Source of the DNA: Ditylenchus dipsaci
Lineage: Eukaryota; Nematoda; Chromadorea; Rhabditida; Anguinidae
Length of the DNA stretch: 64,000 bases
Assembly (NCBI GenBank): GCA_004194705.1
Contig: SADC01000925.1
Coordinates: 1-64,000, forward strand
Direction of reading: 5' to 3'
Positions 1 through 11,210 of the stretch are shown one piece after another. The notes beneath the pieces were generated by a model that did not search any database, was not told where the DNA came from, and saw nothing but the letters and a program-made list of their open reading frames with translations. Position 1 is the first letter of the stretch. Every line of letters starts with the position of its first letter. A program made the translations under genes and the position numbers.

Positions 1-86
1 TTCTCATGAAATCGGGGTCGAGAAAACACGAATATGAAGTTATCTCCTCCACCTGATCAGTCCCGTGGGGGGGATTCTGAACAAGC

Positions 87-1575
87 CTAATTAAAATTCC
101 GCACCAAAAATTCAATTCGTTCTAAAAATAGTGAATTTCCGCACCAAAATTGTGAAATTCCGCACCAAAATTTTATTTCATTGTCTGTGCTGTTTATCGT
201 GTATAAAAGTTGAGCATTGTCTCTTTTTTCGTTCATGAAGGCAGTTCTAGGCAGTTCTAATTATGTCGCCCGAATTTCGGTTTCTCATGTTTTCAACACA
301 TGTTTTTATAGCACAAATATGCCAAGAGGAAATAAGAAAAAAAAGGTGCCTAACTCTTGAAAGAATCTGGAATTTTGTTGTTGTTGCTGCTATTGTTGTT
401 ACAGGAGTGAAATGAATTGAGTTATTGAGTTTGAATAAATTGAGTTATTGATTCGGAAGTAGATCTGACACAGACAATGAAATAAAACATTTGGTGAGGA
501 AATTCACACTTTCTGCGAAAAACCGACTGGGCGAATCAGAATCCCAGTCAGATGGGCTTTATTGCTCAGAAATTCCAGGTTTATGATGATTTGAGTGGTT
601 CAGGGTGGAGTTCTGAGCGATTAAAAATTTTACCCCCTAAGTAACCCCCAAAAAACATCTTTCAAGGGCTTGTGACCATTCCGGGTGGGATTCTAAGCAA
701 TCCAAGTAATTTTCAGACTAAAAAATTTGAATTCTTGCAAAATTTGGTTGGTCTTGGACAGAAAAAGGCATAAATAATTTTTTTGAAAATTTGGTGGGCA
801 AAACTTTTTTTTGTCACAGATTCACTTCTTTTGTCACAGATTCACTTTTTTCTGTCACAGATTTGATTTGTCACAGATTCACTTTTTTCTGTCACAGATT
901 CACTTTTTTTTTGTCACAGATTCACTTTTTTTTGTCCAGATTTCCTCATTTCTGTCCCAGATTTAGCTCAAACCACAGGGGGACCAAGCACTTACAAAAT
1001 TGGTCAAAAAATTTTCTCACATAACAGCCTGAAAGTTTTTCTATAACGTTTCTATCATGTTTAAGCATTTTCGCCAAAAATTATTTTTTCCGCAAAAATT
1101 TTTGCCTTGGGGGACCAAGGTCCCATTTCAGGCTCCTGAAAACTTTGGACTACCTGGTCCCCCAAGGCAAAAATTTTTGCGGAAAAAATAGTTTTTGGCG
1201 AAAATGCTTAAAACATTAGAAACGTTATAGAAAAACTTTCAGGCTGTTATGAGAGAAAATTTTTTTGACCAATTTTGTAAGTGCTTGGTCCCCTTGTGGT
1301 TTGAGCTAAATCTGGGACTGAAATGAGGAAATCTGGGACAAAAAAAAGTGAATCTGTGACAAAAAAAGTGAATCTGTGACAGAAAAAGTAATCTGTGACA
1401 AATAAATCGTGACAGAAAAAAGTGAATCTGTGACAAAAGAAGTGAATCTGTGACAAAAAAAGTATTGCCCAAATTTGGTGCGGAAATTCACTATTTTAGA
1501 ACGAATTTGAATTTGGTGCGGAATTTAATTAATTTGGTGCGGAATTTCACACTTTTGGTGCGGAAATTCAATTTA
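87..1575. mobile_element. Foldback-type element with tandem-repeat arms (family A)
   Basis: Large inverted structure. The outer arms (about 87-190 and 1470-1575) repeat a unit close to TTCCGCACCAAA, or its complement on the right. The inner arms (about 795-960 and 1290-1460) repeat a unit close to TTGTCACAGATTCACTTTTT, which appears on the right as the complement. The centre near 1140 is a further palindrome containing a GGGGGACCAAGG motif. Arms built of short direct repeats are typical of foldback elements (Drosophila FB). No transposase was recognised. The reading frames here are translations of the repeat and are not proposed as genes. Confidence 0.7.
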
Positions 1576-2159
1576 ATCCATCTCGATTTAGTGACACTCT
1601 GGAACTGTTTTCAAATTCCGCTCAAGACAATAAATATTCAAATTAAACCTTTCGCATAATCTGTAATTTTGAAGGTTTTCGTGGCACCGTGTTTTTTCAA
1701 TTTTTTTCTACCGTACATTTTATATACCAAACGACTCCGAATTTAACGCTTAACAATATGTTCTCAGATGTCAACACCTATTAATGCTGGAAATTTTTAT
1801 TTATGCCTATCGTGGTGAAGCGATTATTTTCAAAACCCAAAATGACTTTATTTTTAAAATGCACAGAAATGGACTGCTTTGATCATGCTTACATGCGTGT
1901 TTGGGCTCATCCGACTTGGCTTGAACAGCTCTACAAGATATCTGTGAAAATTTACCATATTATTGCAAAGAATTCGAACTTTTGGCCAATTTGAAACAAA
2001 ATTACAAATTTTTTAGTCACGCATTTTTTCTCGAAATTTTGCATTTTACCCGTGACGGACTCGAGGCATAAAAATAAATTGCTGTTTCAGAATATACACT
2101 AAAAAAAACTGCGTCTAATGGCTAGGAGATTTTCCAAGGCCGTCTCAAGGGCTGTCGCT

Positions 2160-2181
2160 ATACCGAGGTTTGACTGCATAC
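2160..2181. repeat. Solo end of a pogo-like element
   Basis: The sequence TACCGAGGTTTGACTGCATA matches the right end of the TA-flanked elements found at 31377, 48942 and 53844. No partner end was found nearby, so this is a relic. Confidence 0.4.
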
Positions 2182-2409
2182 GCTTTTCACACATACCTTT
2201 TTAGTAACACTTTTTTATTTCGTTTGTTGCACTAAAAGCGAATGTCGTTTGGCAATTTCGTTTGGAAATCTTCGTTTTGGGAAATCCTACGTTTGGCAAT
2301 TTTCGTTTTTGGCAATCTTCCCTAGCCCATCTAATGGCATCAAACATGTGCGCAATATCGATTGCAGCTCGGGTATCCGGACCTCTGAAGTTGGTAACTC
2401 GGACGAATT

Positions 2410-4272
2410 TGGAGTCAAAACCACAGGGACCAAGGCAATTTTTTTTGAAAAGTATTCACGATCACAATCTGAATTCTGACAGCAGGTTCCTGTTCAGCAT
2501 GGTCGATTTGCATGTGAAACTGCGGAAAAATCTTCATTTGCCTTGAGCGAAATTTGAAAGTTGATAGCATTTCTTGACGTTTGAGAGCAGTTTCACATGC
2601 AAATCGACGGGCAGCGACATATTGCGCCATATCAAATTGCGCCACATTCAAATTGCGCCGCCGTAAATTGCGCCAATGTAAATTGCGCCACATTCAAATT
2701 GCGCCGTATTCAAATTGCGCCATCGCAATTGCGCCGCATTCAAATTGCGCCATAGTGTAGTGTAATGAAACATCTCCATTAAACGATCAGTTTAGCAAAT
2801 GGTCAGAGTATTTTTACGGCTTGTGGGTAAGACTAGAGACAAAAACCAGAGATGGGAGGACTTTTTTTTACTTCGATTCGGGTTTGCGGATCTTAATTGC
2901 CTAAGTCATGTGTATATTTATTCATTATAGCCGATGACAATTGGTCTTTGGTATTCCGTTGCAGCCAGGATTAATCGGACCAGCGCCGCCACCAAGAGTA
3001 CTTGTCTTCACTACAACCAATTTTCTCCGGCTACTTCAGGTACTTAAGAAAAATTGGTCTTTGCTTGAAGTGCTCTATTGTTCTATGCCTGTTTCTATTG
3101 CAGATAAACGTCACTGGGCAATCGATGTGACCTTTTTTAAATAGTATAAGCAAATGTACGTGGTAGGGTTCAACGCCGAATTCGAATGGCACAAGCTCCT
3201 TCTTTCCTTGCGTCTATTTGGACTTCAGTCAGATAAGATTGGACTGTAATTTCTCTATTATTTTTTTGAGCGTGCATATGAATCATAACGTTGGCGCGCG
3301 TGACAGGTGGGATGAGGTCGATAAAAGCAATATATTCCGCCGATCACATTAAGCGCCTGGTTATCAACTACGTCGATGGTGGTCAGCAACTTCCGGTGGC
3401 ATTCCTTGTCTCAATTGGTGCCCATCTAGAAATGTACCAAAGCATTTAAATCACAAAATTTGTGTTACATTGTTGTGCGTTTTTCGGTTATTGTTATGCA
3501 TTTCTCGAATCGAAATAAACTAGTGATTGTTGTTGAGAATATTTTTTTTGAAGAACAAGAATAATTTGTTTTTTTAAGTCAGAAACCTCTGCCGTAAAAA
3601 GGGCCAGTGATCTACAAACTCGATTTTACCAATACTCGAAAAATACCCTAGAAAACCGTATTTTACCACTATCAAAACATTTTCAGCATGCCCGAATTAG
3701 TCTAGAAAACTAGTTTTCAAACCCGAAAAAGTAAAAAAAATTGCTCCAAGTGGACGACCACTTGGTTTAGATGGTTCAGACTGAAAAATTTTAATTCCCA
3801 CGAAATACGATAGACTGAAAGTGAGAGTCAAAAAAGACATTGGTACAATGAAAGTTAGAATGAAAGAAAGATTGAGAGGCAATTTCTCCACGTTGTTACA
3901 CACTGAAAATGAGAGTGAGAGTGAAAGGAAAATCTTTTCTGATTGAAAGGAAACGTGGCTTTACTGGCGCAATCTGCGGCGGCGCAATTTGAATGCGGCG
4001 CAATCTGCGGTGGCGCAATCTGATTTTGCGCAATCTGCGGTGGCGCAATTTGATTTCGGCGCAATTTGATATGGCGCAATCTGATTTAGGCGCAATCCGC
4101 GGTGGCGCAATTTGCGGCGGCGCAATTTGAATGCGGCGCGATTTACGGCGGCGCAATTTGAATGTGGCAATATGGCAATTTGATATGGCGCAATATGTCG
4201 CTGCCCAAATCGACCATGCTGAACACGAATCTGCTGTCAGAATTTCAGATTGTGATTGTGAATATTTTTCAG
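2410..4272. mobile_element. Foldback-type element with AATTGCGCC iteron arms (family B), possible MULE relic inside
   Basis: The outer arms (about 2415-2525 and 4200-4272) are inverted copies containing a GACCATGCTGAACA-like stretch. Inside them are tandem arrays of a unit near CAAATTGCGCCRCATT: left about 2622-2752, right about 3963-4195 in the opposite orientation. The core at about 2930-3430 holds decayed coding sequence. The stretch ADKRHWAIDVTFFK (plus strand, about 3100-3141) resembles the start of MULE transposase domains (the family motif is usually D-G-T-F). A second stretch near 3320-3440 can be read as IKAIYSADHIKRLVINYVDGG. Foldback elements are known to be related to MULEs, so this fits, but the similarity is weak. 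Confidence 0.6.
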
Positions 4273-4663
4273 ATAAATATGAATGATATTGAAAATGATA
4301 GGGCTTTCTAATTCTGTGTCCAGAAAATTTGCACAAGTCAAAAATTTAAAGTTTAGAGATTTAGTACCTTTTTCTGGGCGGTTGCCTTTTAGATCAATGT
4401 AAACTGTAAATTATCCTCAAGAGTAAATGTCTTAGAGAGTGAAATGTCCGGAAAGTGAAATTTCACGTACCCGATTTACCTAGGGATAAGTAATTTGTCT
4501 GTCTTTGTATGTGAATTTATTTCCGATATAGCTTTTCATTAAATCTTCAAAAACAATTTGTAAATAATCAAGACAAAAATAACGGCTAAACTGCATAATC
4601 AAAACTATGAAAGTGATAAAATGAGCACTTTCAGGAATTTCAATCTAAAAATAGGTAGATGCA

Positions 4664-7600
4664 TCATTTTTCAGAGTGAGCTGGATGGTTTCGCAAGCAA
4701 TCCACCAACTCCTTGGGCTCTAGCTCTCCTTTGCAAATGCGATGCACTGCCACAAACAAGGGGTAACTTAACACATTTTAATAATTTTTCAAATTAAAAC
4801 TCTAAACCATTTACTTGTCCAGCGCATTTTGCTCCTTTAGCGTCTCGTACAATTCCTCTGCCGTCAGTGGTCCTTGTGCACTCTGACCATTCAACAATTC
4901 CTTTTCCAGCTCAGGGATGGTCTTAACAGAAGAAAGTGCTGTCGTTCTGAGATTTACACATATGAAGATATGCACCACCCACCTTTCCAGTCTTGACCAT
5001 AGCTTCACAAATCTTTCGGTTACGGCCTCCATAACAGGTAGTGATTAAATCAGCAATTCCGCAGCTTTCGAAAAAGGTCTCGAGGTTGAGCCGGGGTAGA
5101 AGTCTTTGACAAACTGAAGCAATTAGATTGGGATTTTAGGTGGTCAAGATGCAAGAGATACCTTTATGGTTTCCATCAAACCCAGGCGGATCACAGCAGC
5201 TTTGGTGTTGTCGCCATAGCCTAGTCCATCAGTGAAGCCGGCAGCACAGGCAACAATGTTCTAAAAATGTATGGATACGCTTAACACGGTGGCGCTATCA
5301 GATTTGGTGTATGTATAGTCTATTATCGAAATATAGACCTCGGATAGGGTACTAGAGAAGGTTCTGAATCCGTGGTTGTCTAGCATATTTTACTTTGCAG
5401 GGGGGTCATTCCCTACCTACATCCCTACTCATTATATACCATTAGATAGCCGAGTAATTAAGGTTTTCAAAGTGTATTAACATTCGCGGTCTTTTATTAT
5501 TTTATTATGACAGGGCTCGGAAATCAAAATTTTAAAACAAAGGACAATCATTTCGTCAAAAGGTGCCATTTTATCCAGTGCTTATTGGGTTTTGAGTGCC
5601 AAAAATAAAGATTTTGACGTCAAACCTCGAAAATTCTAAAGATTTCGGGTCTCAAAGCAAGGACAAATCTTTAAATAAAGGACTTTCCCAAGCCTTGAAT
5701 TATGACCATTTTGAAAGTGTTTTAAAAGTTCAATATAAGCGCGTTTAAACTATTTTTGTATCGAGCGGAATTCGAAATTTGAAGGCAACTTTTTTATGTT
5801 AATGCAGTTTTACAAGCAAATGACCATGCTGAGCACGATTCCGGTGTCATAATTGAGGTTTCCCGATAAAAATTCAAACTTTGGTAACACCTGAAGAACG
5901 AATTTTGTGTGCTCGCCATGTTTCAAAAGAGATTTTGGAAGTTGCTACGCCCCTTTTTTAAGTTTATTTTAAACTTTATTGTAGCTTAGAAAAAGAGCTA
6001 GCTCCTGATATATTTTGTGACGGTATTGGCTTGGAATAGTTCAATACGAGCTGAATTTCGATGAAAAATCCTGGAAGCTAAAATAGGTTCTTTTGCTTTA
6101 AAATGGTTATAATCCTAATAAAAATAATAAACACCGAAAATGTTAATGCACTATTAGAAACTTTAGCCCCTTAGCTATATACTGATATATAATGAGTTGG
6201 GATGTGAGTAGGGAATACCATGATCCTGGTTTCACGGATGTGGATAACCATGGTTTAAAGTACGCAAAAATATAGCCGAACATAAACAGCATTATGCAAC
6301 TTACAACCAAAAACGAATTTTTTTAATCTAGAAGTCTAACTTTGAGTGCTCCACAAAGCTCGACAGTGTGTGCATCTTCAACCACATTGATTTTGAAGTT
6401 GTCAGTGTGGAATAGTTTTTTGAGGAATACACCATGGTCTCTCTTGGTTGTGCCAATAGTTGCCTCACAGAAATTGTCACTGGCCACTTCTGGGGCGAGC
6501 TGCAATTAATCAAATCTAACCACTGTAATAAATAAAAAAACCATAAAAAAATTACGTTAGCACCCATCAGAACAGCCACGTTAATGCCCAAAATCTGTTT
6601 GATTTCTTCTGTGACCAGACGAATACCACCGGCCTTCTTCTCAGACAAGCCCTAAAACATACCATGATTATTTTAATTTTTTTTCTTTATTCAGCAAAAA
6701 GTAAAGAAAATTGCAGATTCCCTATGGTTATTCATTTCTTGGTTGTTTTAACATATCGTTGCTCATTTTAAAAATCAATATACACGGAAACAAACCTTGA
6801 TCAACGAAATGGCAATAGCATCCTGCTTGACTTTTCCTTTGAGGCTGTTGCAAATCTTGGGCACAAACTGATGGGAACTACAAAGATGAGAATGTCAGCT
6901 TCATGAGCTGCCTCTACCAAATCTGTTACTGCTACCTGAAATCAATTGTTACAAAATAAGTTATGTGAAAAAGGACATAATTACAGTTCAACCTCGCTAA
7001 CCCATTACCATTTTTTCAATGTCTCTTTAAAGAGGCATACCAGCGGGTTACAAATTAAGGCGCGGACCAGCAATCTTTTTAAAAATCGTCTCTGTTTTCA
7101 CTCATTTCGTGTAAAATCTGATATTTATTACCTTACCCTTCTTTTGAAAAGTAGGTAGATACTTTTCCTCGGATCAGATAGAACGCTTATAGAACAAAAT
7201 TGATAGTGGTCTTCTCCACAAAAATTTGTACTTTTGTATGAAAGTAACAATTTTTATAAACCAGATTTTTTTAAAATTTTAATTGCTGAGATATGGCAAT
7301 AAGTTAGACTGGCACTAAGACTACCAAAAAACTTCCCTAAAAGTTAAAATTTTTGACTGATGTCTTTCAAAAAGTTTTTATCTGTATCTTTCTAAAATTT
7401 ATATATATATATTTTCACCAATAAAAGTAAAAAATGTGTATTTCGGGTACGGCACTTTGATGGTATCTGAACTTTTTCTAGTCCAATAGTGCTGAGCATA
7501 CTTGCACGGGCGCCGGCGCTGGCGCCGTTGTGCGCCCGGAAATTTTCGAAAAAATTGGGGCGCCGGCGCTCGACGCCGATTTCCATACAGCCCAGCGTCC

Positions 7601-10600
7601 GGTTCGGCGCCCGGTGCCTAATTTTTCCTCAGTTTTCTCTCTTTTTATAACATCTTGGTTAAAAAGAAGATTTCTCTTTTCGGTCGATTTTTCCCAACTT
7701 TCAAATGATTCATAGTTGTTTTCCATTCAGCACTCTGCTTTTTCTTCAATATGAACCGTAATTTCTACACAGTACTTTAACTAAAGTAGCTTATGATATT
7801 TGAGCTATCCCCGCTAGTACAGCGGCAGTTGAACGGTTATTTAGTGTTACAACAATGTTATTAGCATCTCGCAAAAGTAGAAAAGGATTCATTTTCTTAA
7901 AAAGCAAAGCTATTTCAATTTATAATCGAGATTCAATTGATTACTAAAAATATATGAAGCAGAAGTAAAATAAAATACTTCAATCGTTTTTTAGTATATA
8001 ATTCACTTAATCAAAGCACGGCGCCGATTTCGGCGTTCGGCGCCAATTTTTTAAGGTGCCGGCGCCCGTGCTGTGCTCGGCCCCGAAAACGAGGCGGCGC
8101 AGAAGGCGCCGGTGCCCGGTTCCGTGCCCGGCGCCAATTTTCTAGGATGCCGGCGCCCGGTGGTGCGTCCGGTGCCGATTTTTTTCGCGTGCAACTATGG
8201 TGCTGAGGATTGTTTTTGATGGACGGATATTTTGACCAGTACGCTATAATGACAAGTATTGCAGGGTATAAAGATACAAGAGCAACCGCAAAAAAAATTG
8301 ACCAGTCAAAAATTTTTTTGATGTTAGGGCTTCTTAATAATAACGGGTGATCCAAAAGTTCCCGTGAAAATTTTATCGCTATTTTTTTGTATTATTTCAA
8401 GACCATAAATTTTTGTGTAATATTATAAAATGTTGCTCATTTTCTAATCTTTCAAATGGAATATTGCTTTCAGCTTGACTATTTTGGATAAGTCACCATT
8501 TGGCTCCAAACACTTGTCTGGTCATTTTGAGAAGTTGACCAGCGTTTTCATCACTTTAACTGGTCAAATTTTTTATCGAATTTCAAGCGTGACGGCAGCA
8601 TCTTATCACCATGTTGTAGCGCAGCTCAAGAGCTACAAAACACATATTACAGAATGATTTTTGAAAATCTGAGTGTTGAGATATGGCCTTTGTAAAAAAA
8701 TCAATTTCTTGGAAAAATGACCAAAATGAAAGTTTTTGCCAATTTTTCGGATTTTGGTCACTTTTTCAAGAAATTGATTTTTTTACAAAAGGCCATATCT
8801 CAACACTCAGATTTTCAAAAATCATTCTGTAATATGTGTTTTGTAGCTCTTGAGCTGCGCTACAACATGGTGATAAGATGTTGCCGTCACGCTTGAAATT
8901 CAATAAAAAATTTGACCAGTTAAAGTGATGAAAACGCTGGTCAACTTCTCAAAATGACTGGACAAGTGTTTGGAGCCAAATGGTGACTTATCTAAAATAG
9001 TGCCGCCGCCGTTCTTCGCCGTCCTTATTTTTTCATCGCCGTCCTGCATTCTCATCAAATTTTTTATAACGGAACGCTTTTATTATTTTACATCATATAG
9101 TCAGTTTTTATTTTTCTACCTTATTTTTGGGTGACCGTCCAGGTTTTCTTTCATTTTTAGTTCAAAAAAATTAGGCCATCCTGATTTTACATGAAAATTT
9201 TCAAAAAAATCGGAGAAATTAGGACGGCCTCATTTTTTGAACTAAAAATAAAAGAAAAACTTGGACGGTCACCCAAAAATAAGGTAGAAAAATAAAAACT
9301 GACTATATGATGTAAAATAATAAAAGCGTTCCGTTATAAAAAATTTGATGAAAATGCAGGACGGCGATGAAAAAAATAAGGACGGCGAAGAACGGCGGCA
9401 CCACTATGGTGTTTAACACTAGAACGGCCGAGCGTAGTAAAGTGTGCGTCTTGTCCCAAATTTCATGCTTAATATAGAAACCAAGTTAAAAAATCCGTAC
9501 AGAAGTTCAATGATTAGGAAAAATTTTTAATTAGCGAATGACAATCGTTGTTGTAGACGGCAATGGTCCTTTAAACATTTAAATATTGCATTGAAAAGTA
9601 CGCTTTAGTACACTCGGCTGTTCTAGCGTTAAGTAAATATGTTGAAATAAATAAAGTAAAAAAAGTTAAAAAACATCACAATCTGTCTTTTTATCAAAAT
9701 TTTTGGAATGACAGGTTGTTTTGCTACTGCGCTAGCTTCGCAACTCCGGCTCTCCCCAGGCAAAAACGGCGCAAGGGATGACACCAAATTTTTTTTTACA
9801 AAAAACTGTTGACGAATTTGCAAAAAACAGTAAACAGAGCTTTAACTGACCACATTAGAAGGCAGCTTTTTGCCGGGCAAGTACTTGACATTCTCGTGTT
9901 GGGTGTTGATAATCTCACTCAAGTTTTTGCCGTCCACAACTTCCTCAAACACCCACATATTGACACGTTCATCGAAATCAGAGCTGTGTGTTTTGACTGT
10001 GTTGCCCACAATTCTGGCGATTGCTGAGCCCCTGCAATTCCACAATTATTATGCTATCTTAAAAAACTGGCGTTTTCTATGTTCTAGCAAAAATAGCATG
10101 CTTTCTTTTTGTCTTAAAAATTGGACAAACAGGGAGAAACTAATTTAAATGGGGATGATAATTTAAAAACATAAGAATAAAGTTATTACAATTCTTATCC
10201 AAACATATAAAGTTCAGAGTTACAGTGGTATAGGTAATTTTGGACAATTGTTGGAGGTCTGGTACTTCTATAGTTAGTCCTTCCCCTTTTTTTTAAATAA
10301 CCAAAAGTCACCTTTTAAAATAATTGTACCTGCTCAAAAAGATAAAAGAAACATTTCCAAACACTTTCTGAATTGAAAAATTTGAATTTGATTAAAAAAT
10401 ATCCCCTCGTCTCTTCTTATCTTTTTACAATCCTATTTTGGTTCTTATCATTTATAACCACATTTTCTGAGAAAATTTGAGCTTCTGTTATCATTACATT
10501 TTTATTAACCAGTTAAGCTTTTGGTTAATAAAAATGTGGTGAAAACGAGTTAAAATTTTAATTAAAATGTAGCCCGGATAAAGAATCGGTGTACTCGTAT

Positions 10601-10863
10601 TTTTTTCAATTTTGCGTATTTTTCAGCGCGCTTTGGGACTGCCTCAAAAGTCTTTCCGAAAACCCAAAAAAGTAAAGCTTAAGATGGTGAATTTTAAGAC
10701 AAGAAAAGGAGGACACGCCGACTTACTAAAATAGAACGTCGGAAAAGGCCATAAAATTTGAAAGGCTTTCCAATTTTCTAACATATTAATTTTTTTAATA
10801 ATTCCTATCCTAAAATGCTTACCAATTTCCCGATCCCACAATAGTCACTTTCCTAGGAGCCAT
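4664..10863 (-). CDS. GPD1: Glycerol-3-phosphate dehydrogenase [NAD+], cytosolic
   Basis: Reduces dihydroxyacetone phosphate to sn-glycerol-3-phosphate with NADH in the cytosol, linking glycolysis to lipid synthesis and the glycerophosphate shuttle. Nine coding exons read on the minus strand: 10863-10823, 10031-9851, 6935-6796, 6651-6556, 6499-6341, 5260-5162, 5113-4983, 4921-4815 and 4766-4664, all with GT-AG borders and matching phases. The product is about 352 residues; vertebrate GPD1 is 349. Visible motifs are the N-terminal NAD-binding GSGNWGS (about residues 10-16), [22 protein letters not shown] with the catalytic lysine near 206, and GGRNRK near 270 which contacts substrate phosphate. 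The start [15 protein letters not shown] matches the usual cytosolic N terminus. The frame is open further upstream, but that extension looks like 5' UTR. Two frame breaks, each one missing base, lie in exon 3 (CCC at 6873-6875) and exon 7 (about 5089-5095). The large introns hold transposable elements. Confidence 0.93.
5395..6235. repeat. Inverted repeat around CCTACTCATTATAT
   Basis: A stretch near 5398-5445 (TTGCAGGGGGGTCATTCCCT, then CATCCCTACTCATTATAT) recurs in inverted form near 6189-6235 (ATATAATGAGTTGGGATGTG, then AGTAGGGAATACC). It encloses the 5511-5697 MITE, so the older element was probably invaded by the hAT MITE. No coding sequence was seen inside it. Confidence 0.5.
5511..5697. 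mobile_element. hAT-like MITE (CAGGGCTCGGAAA family), copy 1
   Basis: Short non-coding element in a GPD1 intron. Its ends are CAGGGCTCGGAAAT and the inverted TTTCCCAAGCCTTG. Flanks are TATTATGA on the left and AATTATGA on the right (7 of 8 bases match), consistent with an 8-bp hAT target duplication. A second copy lies at 26312-26513 with the same internal phrase CCATTTTATCCAGTGCTTAT. Confidence 0.75.
7497..8199 (+). mobile_element. hAT-like element with GCGCCGGCGCC-rich ends
   Basis: A perfect 8-bp duplication GTGCTGAG flanks the element (7489-7496 and 8200-8207). Ends begin CATACTTGCACGGGCGCC and finish CGCGTGCAACTATG, an imperfect inverted repeat. Both subterminal regions are dense in GCGCC/GGCGCC motifs, giving strong local GC against an AT-rich background. 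The interior retains a hAT C-terminal domain fragment (7804-7926). The element sits in a GPD1 intron. Confidence 0.85.
7804..7926 (+). pseudogene. hAT transposase C-terminal dimerisation domain remnant
   Basis: The plus-strand frame reads [16 protein letters not shown] and then MLLASRKSR. This matches the hATC signature (small-S/T-A-x-x-E-R-x-F-S, followed by an R-x-x-R-rich segment) that mediates transposase dimerisation. About 40 codons can be followed; nothing of the catalytic RNase-H part is present in the 703 bp element. It is therefore an internally deleted, non-autonomous derivative whose superfamily is identified by both the protein fragment and the 8-bp duplication. Confidence 0.8.
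8479..9000. repeat. Near-perfect long palindrome, about 240 bp arms
   Basis: The left arm starts CTATTTTGGATAAGTCACCA and the right arm ends TGGTGACTTATCTAAAATAG. Arms match with only a few changes and a loop of roughly 30-40 nt near 8730. It contains no plausible gene. It lies in a GPD1 intron and would form a very stable hairpin in the pre-mRNA. Confidence 0.9.
9001..9400. repeat. Second long palindrome directly abutting the first
   Basis: Ends are TGCCGCCGCCGTTCTTCGCC and the inverted GGACGGCGAAGAACGGCGGC, with about 170-190 bp arms. The ends carry repeated CGCCGTCC motifs. It begins at the base after the 8479-9000 palindrome. Two adjacent hairpins suggest one element inserted at the edge of the other. 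Confidence 0.88.
9417..9628. mobile_element. TTAA-flanked MITE (piggyBac type), short copy
   Basis: TTAA lies at 9413-9416 and 9629-9632. The ends are CACTAGAACGGCCGAG and the inverted CTCGGCTGTTCTAGCG. The ends resemble those of the 2.26 kb element at 22635-24895 (CACGAGAACGGCCGG), so the two belong to one TTAA family. No coding sequence was seen. Confidence 0.75.
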
Positions 10864-11210
10864 AGTAGCAAAAATAAACTGGCTGGAAGTATAGAATCGA
10901 GTACTGCACAAACAACTGGTGGTTATTAATGGCAAGAATTTGGGTTTTCTCCTTACTGAAAATCGCCAAAATACTGCTCTTCCTGCAAAAAACAAACAAA
11001 TAAAAAAGTTCTGATCACTTTTCCAAAAGGAGCACCACAAAAGGAAATGATAGAATATGTCTGGGTGACTTTTATAGAGCAAATTTGACAGACCAATGAT
11101 CACAGAACAAAGGTCTTTTTCAGCAATAAAAAGATAGAGGTCAGAGAGCGCCTAAAATAGAGCACTAGATGATCACTCCAACAAGACCATCGGTGACCCA
11201 AATCCACATA

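Noticed and set aside
791..1491. Frames rich in TDSLFFCHRF
   Set aside because: Translations of the GTCACAGATTCAC repeats.
2622..2752. CRISPR-like array
   Set aside because: Repeat units are short with no regular spacers, arranged as inverted arms of a transposable element in a eukaryotic genome.
3896..4336. 146-codon minus-strand frame rich in N-C-A-P-P-Q-I-A repeats
   Set aside because: It is a translation of the AATTGCGCC iteron array; no start context or family match.
10864..11103. In-frame upstream extension of GPD1
   Set aside because: The cytosolic enzyme begins at MAPRKV as in other animals; the extension is hydrophobic and has no targeting signal I can support. It is more likely 5' UTR.
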